From Cinclus cinclus (taxonomy: Eukaryota; Chordata; Aves; Passeriformes; Cinclidae): a stretch of 64,000 bases of DNA. Below, piece after piece: positions 13,812 to 24,979 of this stretch (within the stretch, counting starts at the first letter, position 1; each line of letters begins with the position of its first letter). The DNA lies in the NCBI RefSeq assembly GCF_963662255.1, contig NC_085056.1:11737623-11801622 (forward strand), given 5' to 3'. The notes under the pieces were generated by a model. It searched no databases and had not been told where the DNA came from. It saw nothing but the letters and a program-made list of their open reading frames with translations. The position numbers were made by a program, and so were the translations under genes.

Positions 13812-16800
13812 GTGAGTGGCAGTTTATGAATAGTTCAAAATGTGTCTCCCCAGAGAAAGATGTTGCTGTTTTCCTGGTGGAAGAAATATTTCTGTCTCTT
13901 GTTTTCTTCATTTACTGCTAGAAAAGTGAACAGCTAATTACTTTACTTTTAGGTAAAGTCCTGCAAACAGAGGATTATATAATTCAAGTCGATTCTAGTG
14001 GCATTAACCTACTACAGTAACATAAGAATGTTATAGTTAATTTACTTTCCTGTGAAATTTTCTTGATTATTTGATGTATAACTTTGCATTATACTTTCCA
14101 ACTTAAAGAAGTTTGAGAACTTTTGAAAAAAAAATATCATTTTTCTGGTTCACTGAGTTCACTGCTTTTCATGTAAACTCCACATGCTTTACTTGGATTT
14201 TACATTTCATAACTCTTTGTGGCACATTTCATTCAATCTGGTTCACCTTGATATTGACATCACAGAGTTCAATGACTTCTGTATGGTTTGTTTCTCCACT
14301 TAAAAATAATATAGCTCTGAGAATTGAGTGATCTTTGTCCTGTGGTTTGCTTAATATTGTGGGTTTATGTTTTTTCTATTTGTTCAGAACTATTTGTACT
14401 TGGATTATTAATCTATAACTAAATGTTGTCCTCTGTGTTCATCCTGCTGACGATATCTGGAATCAGACCAAAGCTATTTTCCTTAAAATTGTGCAAATCA
14501 TGTTTATTTTTACTTTTTTCTTCACTTATGATCTTTTGGGTATCATGTCAAAAAGGGAAAATATTAGCACAGAGCAGTATTAGTACCTGTGCTAGTTCCA
14601 TCTTTTTACAGGCAGAAGCCTTGAATATCCTGCCTAAACCAATCCTCACCGGGAATTCTGCCTGTGTCTCTCAAGGGCCGTGTATCAGGCAGAGGATCTG
14701 AACTGCCACTTGAACAATTGTGCTTTAACGGGAGCTATGGCCAGTCACTGTCTGAGCTCACTGTACAAATGCCAGCAAGCATTCCTAAGGAAATATCCTG
14801 TCTCACAGGGAGCTGCTGGGGAAGTGGACCCAAAGGCACTGTGCCATGGCCAGGTCTCTCAGAGGAGGCACTTCAGTGCAGTCACCCAGCCTGGAGCTTT
14901 GTCTTCCAGTGTCTGTGCCAGTGGCTTGGCTGGAGGTGGGAGGAATCCTTCTCTCAGGGAAAACTTCCCTCAGAGTCACTGCCACAGTCTAAGACATGCA
15001 CAGTCAGGATCACAGGTTTGATCCACTCGAGTCGTACAAAAAATTTCAGTCTTAGGAATTTGAAAGTTAGTACCACCTTAACCTAAAAGGAAACTAACCA
15101 AGCCTGAGACCATAAGGAAGCTTCTGTTTGGGTCAAAACTTCAGATTTAGATGTTGTCCACTCTTCTGAAAGATTGAACAGATTAAAATGAAAGGAATTC
15201 TTACTTATCATAGGTGGATTGAGTTCCCTATCAGCTTCCTGGCATGAGGGCTGCATAGCTTCTCTACTGCTACTGTCATTGCAACCTGTGCTGTTGTTAA
15301 AAGCAGCCTTAAATGAGACAGTTACAGGATGGATTTTTGTGTCCAGGTAGAGATCTATATGACAAAAAAATATGAGATTCTTAATGATCATGTAACAGTT
15401 TGATGCTAGTCGCTTAGTGTGCTTCCCTTCTCCTTTTCACTATGATAGTGTGTGACAGATGGTATAAAACAGAGCAACTCAGCTTCCTAAAAAATTAACC
15501 CAGTTTTGAACATCTGGAAGCACAGAATGCTCAAAAATAGTGGCTTTGTGCAGAGTTTTCAAACAGTTGGGGGGACACGCACGTTCTTGTAAGTCTGCTT
15601 CATTGGCTGTAAATGTGCCATGCTGTTGGTAAGATTTCAAATTGGGCAAAATTTCATCTGCCATCAGTTTTTCTGAGTAATCTGTTGCCTGATCTTTAAA
15701 GACATTACATTGAAAGGAAGTGAGGAATTTCTAATGCTACAGTTCAGATGCCCGTCTTAGAAATTAACTGTAAATAAGCATTAATCTATGCCAATGTAAA
15801 TGTTGAAAGTTCTCTATGGGTAGAAATTCTGCACATACCTTTTCCTGATTGTTGTCACTGTGAAAGACTGTGTACCAATTCTGTTTGGATAAATCTTTCT
15901 GTCCATGTATTTATCTTCAAGTGTATAAGTAATCAATTTTTAAAATATGTTCCCATTCACATCCCATGCACAAATTTGAGGGAAAATGAAAAACAAATTA
16001 CTTGTTCACATTAAAATTAATGAAGTTGGAGACTTCCATCATTGTATTTTACCAAGAAATTAAGTGAAGTGAGGAAGTTTGATGACTGTATCAAAATCTT
16101 CCTATTCATAACTGGCATATTTTAAAGAGTGGACTCCTTCTAGATGGTATGTGTGTGTACCAGACCACAAATATGCAAAAGAACAAGAAATAAAAGTGCC
16201 AGTTTCTCTTCCTCTCCTCTTTTATATTTGCATTATGTATCAGTAAGGTTTGTTTCTGAAACTCGTTGAAGACAGAAGAGTTCAGCAGTTTTTAAGAACC
16301 CAGTATTTGATGTCTGGTGAAATGTATATTTACACTAATATTCACCAGAGTGTACACACCAGGTCAAATCCCTGAGTCTTACAAAACATGATACGAATGG
16401 CAATTTTTATGTCAGTAATAGAATTAGAAATTATTCCAAAGATGTTGCTGGGCAGGGGGGAGAACAAGTGTGTGAAAAGAGAGGAAGCTTTAGTTAGCAC
16501 TTTTAAAATAAAATTTTCAATGCAAGTTTAAAAATTGCATCAGAGAGTTAAACAGACTCTCATGATTTTCGATCAATTTATGACAGGTTTATAAATTAAT
16601 GGCATGCATAAAGAAGTGGGAGATAGGACCAGAAAGTAAAAGGGCTATTTTATATGGTGATTATATATTTATGCTGAACTGGACCAAGTATATTTCCATC
16701 GTTTACGGTTCTAGTAACTATTTGGTCCTGTTCTTGAGGCCAATGCAGCCTGATTGCTCTAGAAGAAATATACCAGATTTGAGTTGCATAAATGTAGATC

Positions 16801-17100
16801 AGAACATGGTTTGTTAGGTAATAATACAATAACAAGCATGAGGATGAATGAATATGCATAAAAAATATTACAAAAGCCCTTAGTTTTGCTGACAGAAGTA
16901 GTTGCCTTAAATTGCACTGCAAATGGGACTGCGCAAACCTTTTGAATTCATTTAGTTTCCCTGAAGGAATTAATTTCTAATTATTTTATTAGCAACGCAA
17001 CAAGCTGATAAAAATTGAAGCTTGTACTGCTTCATAGCCAAAGCCTTCCTGACATGCTCAGAGCCTTTTAGTTCTTCTGTTGTTCCTGTGCAAGAATCAA
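13812..17100. other. Noncoding stretch with GC-richer pocket at 14.6-15.0 kb
   Basis: The interval 14610-15000 is GC-richer and supports overlapping open frames on both strands (140 and 113 codons plus, 60 codons minus) with no domain visible in any. The frames conflict, which argues for composition rather than coding. The rest is AT-rich with nothing recognisable. Confidence 0.45.
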
Positions 17101-17493
17101 TACCACAGGCAGCAATTATGTGGCGTTGTTTTTTGGCTAAAATTCCCACACATCTGGGATAAACAGATATTCTATTCGAACTTCCTCTGTTAACTCCACC
17201 AGTTTCCATGGAATGACTCTCTATATGCTTGTTAAGTAAATGATTGTTATAAGACTATGGAGACATGGTCGATCAAATTAACCCCTTTTGTCCAGCCTCC
17301 AAAATGGTTCCCTTCATTTGCCTAAATTCAGCTGCTTTGGGGAATTTTTTCAAGCTTGAAGGACTCTCTGGATTCATCACATTAGCAAACTGTAACCTGA
17401 GAAGAGGGTCTTTGGAACAGCAGGAGTTCTTTGGCCCCCAATTGTTTTGCTAATCAAGATTATTGCCACTATTGAGATGTGGAAAGATAGCCT

Positions 17494-17514
17494 AGCTGAC
17501 AAAATTTGTCAGCT
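17494..17514. promoter_or_regulatory. 21-bp perfect palindrome with TGACA/TGTCA half-sites
   Basis: The arms AGCTGACAAA and TTTGTCAGCT are perfectly complementary around a single central A. Each arm holds a CTGACA/TGTCAG word, the core bound by TALE-class homeodomain factors (MEIS, PKNOX, TGIF families). Symmetry of this length suggests a dimer binding site or a tiny hairpin. Function is inferred only from the motif. Confidence 0.35.
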
Positions 17515-17879
17515 TCCCATGAAATAGTTCTGTCAGTTTAGTCAGGGTGCCGGCTAATATTAACATATAAATGAAGTCTCTCCCCCTCACCCCTTAATAG
17601 ATGCAGAGAAAATATAAACACACACACAAAAAACCCCTCTGTGCTTAAATCAAACAAGCTTCTTTTCTCAGCTCTAGCCCATGTCCCTGGAAATCCTGTG
17701 AGTAGTGGAGCTAAAGGGAGGGGGGAGGGAAGCAGAATTTGCACAAAACTACTTTTAAGCCATAAAGCAGCAAAGCCCCACTCCCTGCTGATAGCAACAG
17801 GAGATTGATTACGCCTGCAAAAGTACAAATGGTTGCCTGAATGCAAGTGGCAGACCTCCAAAGCAGAGTGCTCTATGTG

Positions 17880-18500
17880 CTGGTTTTACATTTTATAGCG
17901 GAGGACTTGGATACAAAGTGGAAGAGCGGAACAGGGGCTGTGAAAGAGTTCTCTTCGCCCAGAGGTCAAAGCTGTGAGCGCCTTCCCCCGGGTCCAGCCC
18001 TGCCCGCGCTCCGAGCCCCATCCCTCAGCACCTGTGTGCTGCCTTCCCCTCTGTCTTCTCATAATCAGAATACATATTGCGTTTTCCAGCTGACCTACGA
18101 GGTGATATAATCTGATGCTCTTTCACCCACTTACACGAATTTTGCATTACTTTGTCAAAGGCAAATGCCTTGCATCACTCTGGCGGCAACTCTTTCAAAC
18201 CCCAGCTGTACCCGGATTATAAAAAAAAGTAATTCAAACTTTCATTCCTTTTAATTGTAAATGGATTTATTGAAAGTTCTCTTAATCTTTTAGCCTCATT
18301 TAAATATAAATAAATTAATATCTCGTGATATTTGTAATCTGCAAATCGGCAATATTGGCCTTTTGGTACTAAATTAGCCCTTGAATGGCAACTGTGCAGC
18401 AGCTTTGTGTAGTTAGTGTAGGCATCGGAGATGACTCTTCTGGCAAGTTCAATAGGCTTTGCAAAGCATAGCTTTAAATAGAAGAAATCCTTCAATCATG
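17880..18500. promoter_or_regulatory. Candidate conserved noncoding / enhancer-like element
   Basis: A CpG-retaining start (17890-18010) runs into a motif-dense stretch. Visible sites are a TCF/LEF-like palindromic CTTTGTCAAAG at 18150-18160, AAGGCA/TGCCTT arms at 18158-18171, an E-box CAGCTG at 18203-18208 and a GGATTA bicoid-type site at 18214-18219. AT-rich homeobox-type words and a GGCAATATTGGCC word follow through about 18360. CpGs persist here although the flanks have lost them. This resembles vertebrate developmental enhancers in texture, but conservation itself cannot be seen in one sequence. Confidence 0.3.
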
Positions 18501-18863
18501 ATTTGTTCTTGCTTTATGAGAAACAATCAGATTATTCCTTTGTGCTGGACTGTGACAATACTCTAAAGCATGAATGAAAACTGGAATATATGTTCCCCCA
18601 GTGGATTACATCAGCCTTCTTGATCATTGGGCTAACATGAAAAATAGATTTAATGTGTAAAATATCTGTCACTGAAGAGAATATTAAGAAAATTACTTAG
18701 GAGCAGTTTGTAAGAACTTCAGAAGCAATGAGTTAATGACAAAGCACAGTATTTGTTAAGAAGTTCAAGGCAGATTGTTCCTAAAGATTCCAGGCAAGTT
18801 GCTAAACTCCCTGCTTCATGATTTCAGAAGATGTCATACAGAATTGATTTCAACTTCTCCAAA

Positions 18864-18899
18864 GTAAAATATTGTGTAAAATATTGCGTAAAATATCGC
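18864..18899. repeat. 12-bp tandem repeat, three copies
   Basis: The unit GTAAAATATTGY is repeated three times head to tail (18864-18875, 18876-18887, 18888-18899). The third copy differs by ATCGC for ATTGC. On the minus strand it would encode YFTQ repeats, but this is a minisatellite-like slippage product, not evidence of coding. Confidence 0.85.
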
Positions 18900-20540
18900 A
18901 TTAGTTGCCCAGAATGTGAAGCTAAAGAAGCATAATCTAAACAGTTCCACTGGTACATCTTCCCCTGAGGTAATTCAATATTTGTGCTCCTACCCTTGAT
19001 CTGAACCTTCTGAAAAAAAAGAACTGGGAGACACAATATTTAGCATTGTTGGCAATAAGAAAGAATTCATAATAATCATAATAAAATAAGAATTCTTCTG
19101 GTTAAAGTCATAGTCTGCTTAAAATTCTGATCTCAGATTCTTGGTGAAATTCCTGGATCTCTCTTCTAGCTCAGTAAAGTTTGCCTACATTGAATCCTGC
19201 TCCCTCCTGTGACCCGACTTCTCTGCTGGAGAGTGCGAGGCGGGGGAAGGCTGAGGGATATCTTACTGCCCACCATGCTGTGTGTGGATGTTTTTATACA
19301 AACAAAAGGAGTAGTCTTTGTCCCAGGGAGTTTACAGTCTGGAACAGCTTTTAATTATCCGTTACAGTATCAGTTCATCAAAACCTAGATATTCTAAATG
19401 TTAACTTCATCCAGCTCTAGAACCTCTTGCAGTCTGGCTTCTGTTACAAGCATCGAGTCTAAAACTTCATAGATACATTTAAATAGTTAAAGCAGTAATA
19501 TTGGCAGAAAGGAGTCAGTCTTCTGCTGAACAGCTGTCTTGCAGAGCAGTGCTATCCAGAGCTCATGTAGTTTCCAGGAGTCAGCAAGACACACTTGGCC
19601 ATATGCTTTGAAACCTCAATTTACTGCGCATGACTTTTTCTCCTGTTTGTTTCTGATCACACTCCTTCATTTTGCACCTGCACCCCTTGTCAGGTGTATG
19701 GTTCCTCTAAGAAAAAGCAGTCCTGCCCAAAGGCCAGGGTGTGGAGCTTTGTCCAGTGCAGCAATTTTCCAGCTTTGGGACTTGCCTGGCAAAGGGAGCG
19801 GGGAGGTGCTCATAACAGAGCCCTTCGTACCTCGGCAGAACAGCTGCCTCACGCTCCAGCGCACACAAACAAAACACCTGCTTGAACCAGCAAAACCAGT
19901 AAGCAGTGAGACTGGTATCTGGTGGATGGTGTTCAGACTTTATCTCTTTTGAGATGCTGCAACATATTTTTCAGCATTGTAGTCATTTTGAAAAAAAAAA
20001 AAAAAAGTGCAATTTTTTTTATAGAACCATTTTTTGGTCTCTTTGTTGAGAGATGTTAAAAACCACTGCTAATATTTTGCTTTTCTTTCATTAGCAAAGA
20101 TAAACCTCCTTAAGGCTGGTTTGGGTAAGTGTCCTGCAAGCCCAGCTTTTAGACTTACTTCAAACTGCATCACTTTAACTTGAGTAGAGGCAGCCTTTCA
20201 TTCTTACCTATCCTTTTTTGAGGTATTGGACAGGTGCTGAATTCTGCTTAATCTGGTATTCCTCTCTTGCGTGTTGTAGATATAAGGGTGTATTTCTTTC
20301 ATGCAGTAACAGTGTTTCATCGGTTCTGTTGAAGTGTAACTTCAAGGGTGCAACATCAAGGATCTTTGTAAGGCACACGGTATTTTGACATTCTAATGTT
20401 GACTTTCCCTTTCAATGTATCAGGATGGGAGACAGAAATGGCTCTAAGTAATCCTCTGAAAATAAGTATAGAACACTGATTAAAAGATGATGAACTTATA
20501 TCTCAAGTTCACCAATAAAATTCTGTAACTTCCCACTTTC
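18900..20540. other. Noncoding stretch with GC patches
   Basis: Short GC-richer patches lie at 19195-19260 and 19660-19870. The second supports conflicting frames of 137 and 63 codons on the plus strand and 65 codons on the minus strand. A16 at 19991-20006 is closely followed by T8, giving a possible weak hairpin. No gene is recognised. Confidence 0.45.
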
Positions 20541-20549
20541 TGTTTGCTG

Positions 20550-20770
20550 AGATTCATCCTCATTTCTGACGGATCTCCCTTGATTTCAGCTGAAATGCCC
20601 ATCAGTGCAGGGAAGCTCTCCATAATGGCTGCTGTCATATGGCAGCTGTTATCATTTGCACTTTGTTATACAAATTTATCATCTCTGTCAGTTCATAATA
20701 AGCCTGACTGATACCATAAAACCCTATAATGCCAGCAACAATAATTGTCATTCTACTTGGATGTTGTAGA
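20550..20770. promoter_or_regulatory. Candidate enhancer-like element with E-boxes
   Basis: CAGCTG E-boxes lie at 20588-20593 and 20643-20648, with a CATATG E-box at 20636-20641. The last two sit in a nearly symmetrical GCTGCTGTCATATGGCAGC context. AT-rich words follow. The clustering suggests a basic helix-loop-helix-responsive element. This is motif-level inference with no promoter features. Confidence 0.22.
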
Positions 20771-21379
20771 AGAGAGCTTAAGGATTTAATGTTTAAGTTT
20801 TAATTGAAATATTCTCTCACCATTATGGGTGGTCTCCTTCTGAAACCTTGGTAGGACAGTATAGTAACACTGCCCAACACTACTGCCTGAACTAAGCATT
20901 AAAATAAATTTTTAAAAATCCTCGGTGTTGTCAGTCTTTAAATGTTCTAAGTGGAATATGCGCATAGTGTATGCCTTAATCAAAATAAATTTCAACTTCC
21001 CTTTTTTATTTTTAGATCTGCTTTAAATTTTATCAGACTGACTAATTCCATGTAATAAGCATAACTATTTTATTTAACCAGGGGAAATGAGTGGGAACAA
21101 GTTCTGACTGACAATGGCTCTCTGCTGGAACCCAGAGAAGCAAATGCAAGCAATGCAGTAAGGAAGATCAAACTTGTTACACTGCTGATATTCTAAGAGT
21201 TTGAACTCGGACTCCCTGCTGACCTCAATTTTACAATGATAATCATTTCCTAAAATGTCTTCATTTTGTAAATGAAGCTGTACCTCCCTCTGAAGCAGGG
21301 GTTTGCAAAGATTAAATAATTTACATTTCAAAGGGTTCATTTTTTTGCCAGTGTGAGAAATACTCAAGCACGAAAATGA
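20771..21379. other. Noncoding spacer
   Basis: A 97-codon minus-strand open frame (21074-21367) has no recognisable motif. Otherwise the stretch is AT-rich with nothing to report. Confidence 0.45.
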
Positions 21380-21680
21380 GTGCTCCTTTTAATTTCTGAA
21401 AGCTGGGAGAGCATTCATAGTGAAAATAATCACAGCCTATTACAGCAGCCTTGCTTGCCCATTCCCACTTCAAAAGGATGAGCCTATCTTTTCCCCGCCC
21501 AGCAGTGAATGACCACTTAAATGAGTGATGGCTTATTAATACTATGACTCAGCCACTTCTCGATAAGGAGAACAATAAGGGGTCAAAGCTTGAGCATCCC
21601 TTACAGGAATTAATGAGAACATGTTGCTGGTAATTTGGTCTTTTGGAGATTACATTTAAATTAAAAGGTTCTTGTGTCAG
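21380..21680. promoter_or_regulatory. Candidate enhancer-like element
   Basis: Several distinct factor-type motifs sit within 45 bases: an AP-1/MAF-like TGACTCA at 21545-21551, GATAAGG at 21562-21568, a SOX-like ACAATAA at 21572-21578, and GGGGTCAAAG (nuclear-receptor half-site) at 21579-21588. Homeodomain words (TTATTAAT, TTAATGAG) lie nearby. Motif density and low repeat content resemble developmental enhancers. Conservation and activity are untested. Confidence 0.28.
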
Positions 21681-22388
21681 GCTTAATGGTGAGACTGGTG
21701 TTGTCACTATTTGAAATCCAGAGACTGCATTTTTGTCCTTTCTACCTGTATAATTTCACTGACTTTATCAAAGTTGCCTTGGGGGTTGGATACCATTTAA
21801 AGAACGAAATCAGAGAAACTGTGAAAACAAAACCTTAATTCTTGCTTCTCCAAAAGTAACCTCAAAACTGCACACATTTATTTGGGCATAGTGTTTTTTT
21901 CAGTGTCAGGATATATAATTACAAAAACAATTAAATGCACATATCTGAGATATGTTGCATTAACATTTCTGCATATGACCTGGAGTTAATTCATTGCCAA
22001 AGAGTGTTCACTCTGAAGTTGTGTGAAAAACAATTTACCAGGCAGTATTTGTGCAAATTCGAGGGCCTTTTCTTTGGTTCCTCATCCTTCTTTCCATTAA
22101 AAACTTAGCACTTGGGATGTCTGGCTCTATTCTTAACTTTTATTTTCACATTTTATTATTGATATTGAAATTGTTATTGTCACTTTTTAACAAAGGCAAG
22201 AAGCACAATGGTGGGATCAAAGTTGCTTATACTGTGTGTGTTATTAACTTCAGCATAGAAATCCAACCTACAGCTTGTCTATTATCTGTTTCTTGAATTG
22301 ATGAAAATACTGTATTTAGCATCTTTTCTGACCTGAAACTAGTGCAAAGATGGATGCTAGGTAGGATTACAAATATAAACCAGTGCTC
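21681..22388. other. Noncoding spacer
   Basis: An 81-codon plus-strand frame (22051-22296) is leucine/isoleucine-rich, as expected from T-rich DNA. No gene is supported. Confidence 0.45.
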
Positions 22389-22424
22389 ATTGTGCTAATT
22401 AGTGCATTGTGTGCTAACTAATGC
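22389..22424. repeat. Imperfect tandem duplication containing TAATTA
   Basis: ATTGTGCTAATTAGTGC (22389-22405) is followed directly by ATTGTGTGCTAACTAATGC (22406-22424), with a further ATTGC echo just after. The first copy contains the homeodomain core TAATTA. Confidence 0.6.
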
Positions 22425-24940
22425 AGCACATTGCATTTTCAAGGAACTTTGAAAAGGTGGGAATCAACTGTTTATAAACATTTCAGATGTAATTCTAGGG
22501 AAAGTAACAATTCAGCTGTCTTCTCATTGTGCAATGGTGTTTAAAATGTAGAAAATTTGACTTATAAAAACAGGCAAATCATAAGCATGAGAAGTTTTGT
22601 GGTCTTGATTTTTTTCTGATGTATCTAGAAGTCATATAATAATTTTCCTTTTTTAAATCTTTTTTATCTATAATAATATGATTTACTATATCTGACGAAG
22701 AACTACAAATCTTAAAATATATAAAACTGATACCATGCTATAAGAAAAGCAAATATGGTTGTTCTGAGATGAGCTTAAAAACTTATGAAGCATTAATGGA
22801 AAAACATTCACTTACAATACCAATTCACAGATAAGATTCTCTTTTCCACGCAAGAAAAGTTTAGATTTGCACTGGAAAATAAAAGAACAGGTTCTAGTGC
22901 AAGTATACAAAATGTTGAATAAAGTCACAATGAACCTTCCTTATCAGGCGTTAGTTCAGCTAGTGTGGGATTCTTGGGGAAATAAAATATCATTTTGAGC
23001 AATAGCATCACCAGATTAGGAATTTAGAAGGTGGAGGGAGGCTAAGTCCTTATGGTAGTACCATGATAACTAATGACACCATGGGAAGGACAAGGGACTC
23101 CTTCCTTTGCCTTTAAAGATGCCTTAAAAATATTTTTTAAAAGTGTACTGGAAATGATCTCTTTCTGTATGTTGTTCTGCCGTTTTTCATTAAAACAGAG
23201 TTTCTGAGTGGCTGAGATTGTTTCTGTTTCACCAGGCTGAGAAGATCCCTTGATTTTTGTGGGCAGCCTTTGCTGACATGTGGGGTGTTCAAAATGCACT
23301 TGTTAAGTGCTTACAAGGACCATGCAACTTGCTTCTCAGAGGACTTCTACACCTTCTAGGCTCTTAAAGAATCAGAAGCCTTCCAGATCCTTTATCATGA
23401 TCCTTGCTGGGGCCCCGGGGATAGTTTTTGTCCTTTATTTGCCCAGTTAACCATTGATTACTCTGAGCCTACTCATGATGCAGTAGGCTTGTGCATATTG
23501 CTCTTGCCAGAGGCAATGAAACTTGTCCCATTTGGAAATATAGAATGTGACTACCCCTTAATCAGAAGAATGTTTCATGGCTTGGGGTCTTAAACAGCCT
23601 CTCTTTGCTATGCAATGCCTTTTTAAAAAGAATGTGATCCAGAGCAATGAGGAAGAGTTGTGAAGAGAGGGGATGGCTGGGGATCCCAGTTTAGCTGGTG
23701 CCAAGCAGAGGGGCTGGCAGCCCCCAGCACTGGGCACTGGGAAGCTGGAGCTGCCTGGAACTGCTGCCAGCCAGAGCCTCCCTGGGGATGGCTGGCTTGA
23801 TGCAAGGGACTCTTGTTTTGTGACTAGTGGCTGACTTATTGTTCCTGAGAAAAGTGGCAACAAGCCAAGTAAAAGCCCTTTTTGTCCTTTACTCCCAACA
23901 GGGGACTTGGTAATGGCTTGTCATGTGCCTGGGCATAATCCAGACAAAGTCCCCATATGCAATTAAAATAGATTTTGCTACTGTATGTGTTTCTTAGGAA
24001 GTGGCGCTCCAAGTTACGGGTACTGCTCATTCTTTTATTTAATGTTTTTGTCTGATTTCAATGCTTAATTTTCTTGGGGATTGTTTTTGTCTTTTAATCA
24101 ATACTCGTTTTGCAGCATCAGCACTCCTTTAAATAATTCCAGTAGTTTGTATATTGCATAAAAGAAATATGATTTATAAAGAGGAATGTCTATGAGTAAC
24201 CATCTCTCCTTAATGTAAATTCCAATATATGTCATGATCAGAAATCTCCAAAGTATTGGTTTGCCATTTAATAAAAGTATAAGTAGCACATACTTAAATC
24301 TCACAAATAAATTATATCCCTTTTGAACAGTCCTCACAGTAGTCTGTCATCACTGGATTCTATGCCCTTGTAGCTTTAGACTTTTATTTGTAACTTTAAA
24401 AATTATTCTTGTTATTCACTTTTAACATATTTGAATGTACGAGACCTAATGGTACTAGAAAATCAATCTTAGTTGGTTTTTGTAGCTGTTGTGCAGTTTT
24501 ATGCCATTTTCCGCAGTTTGAATACTGTGGACTATAGATATCTTAGATGATCACGATAGATACGTGGCAGGCAGAGCCTCACAATTATTCACATTGAGCA
24601 GTAGTTCTCCAGTAGATTATTTCTATGAAATTCAGGGGAACATTACGGGAAACAAGGGGCTGTGCCTTGCACTGCAGCTACCTTTTCTCATGACAAATCT
24701 GTTTTGCAAGGCAATATTAAAAATCATTTTAGAAAAAAAATGTCTTTTGACAGAAAATACCATCTCTTTAAAAACAGAAAGATTCGTACAACACTCTTAA
24801 GTTCTAAAAATCGAAATTTTCTAGAAAAATAAAGATAATTGCATCCAGATTAAAGGGATTGGTCTAAGGGAGCTGCCTCTGCACTAGAATAGGAAATGTT
24901 TGGATTATGCCCTCCTATGTGAAAGCACATTTTGAATTTC
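22425..24940. other. Noncoding stretch with GC pocket at 23.64-23.82 kb
   Basis: The interval 23640-23820 is GC-richer with many CTGG/CCAG words and two overlapping minus-strand frames (101 and 60 codons). No domain, no CpG enrichment and no CR1 consensus could be matched there. The remainder is AT-rich and featureless. Confidence 0.45.
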
Positions 24941-24949
24941 ACCTCTAGC

Positions 24950-24979
24950 AAATATTTCTACAGTACCGTAGAAATATTT
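24950..24979. repeat. Perfect 12-bp inverted repeat, 6-base loop
   Basis: The arms AAATATTTCTAC (24950-24961) and GTAGAAATATTT (24968-24979) are exact reverse complements around AGTACC. A second related word, GTAGAAATTCTAC, follows at about 25012-25024. The whole could form a cruciform or RNA hairpin. It is AT-rich and too short for a typical microRNA precursor. Confidence 0.85.

Noticed and set aside
18824..19036. Minus ORF with YFTQYFTQYFT repeat
   Set aside because: The amino-acid repeat is the translation of a 12-bp DNA tandem duplication, not a protein repeat family.
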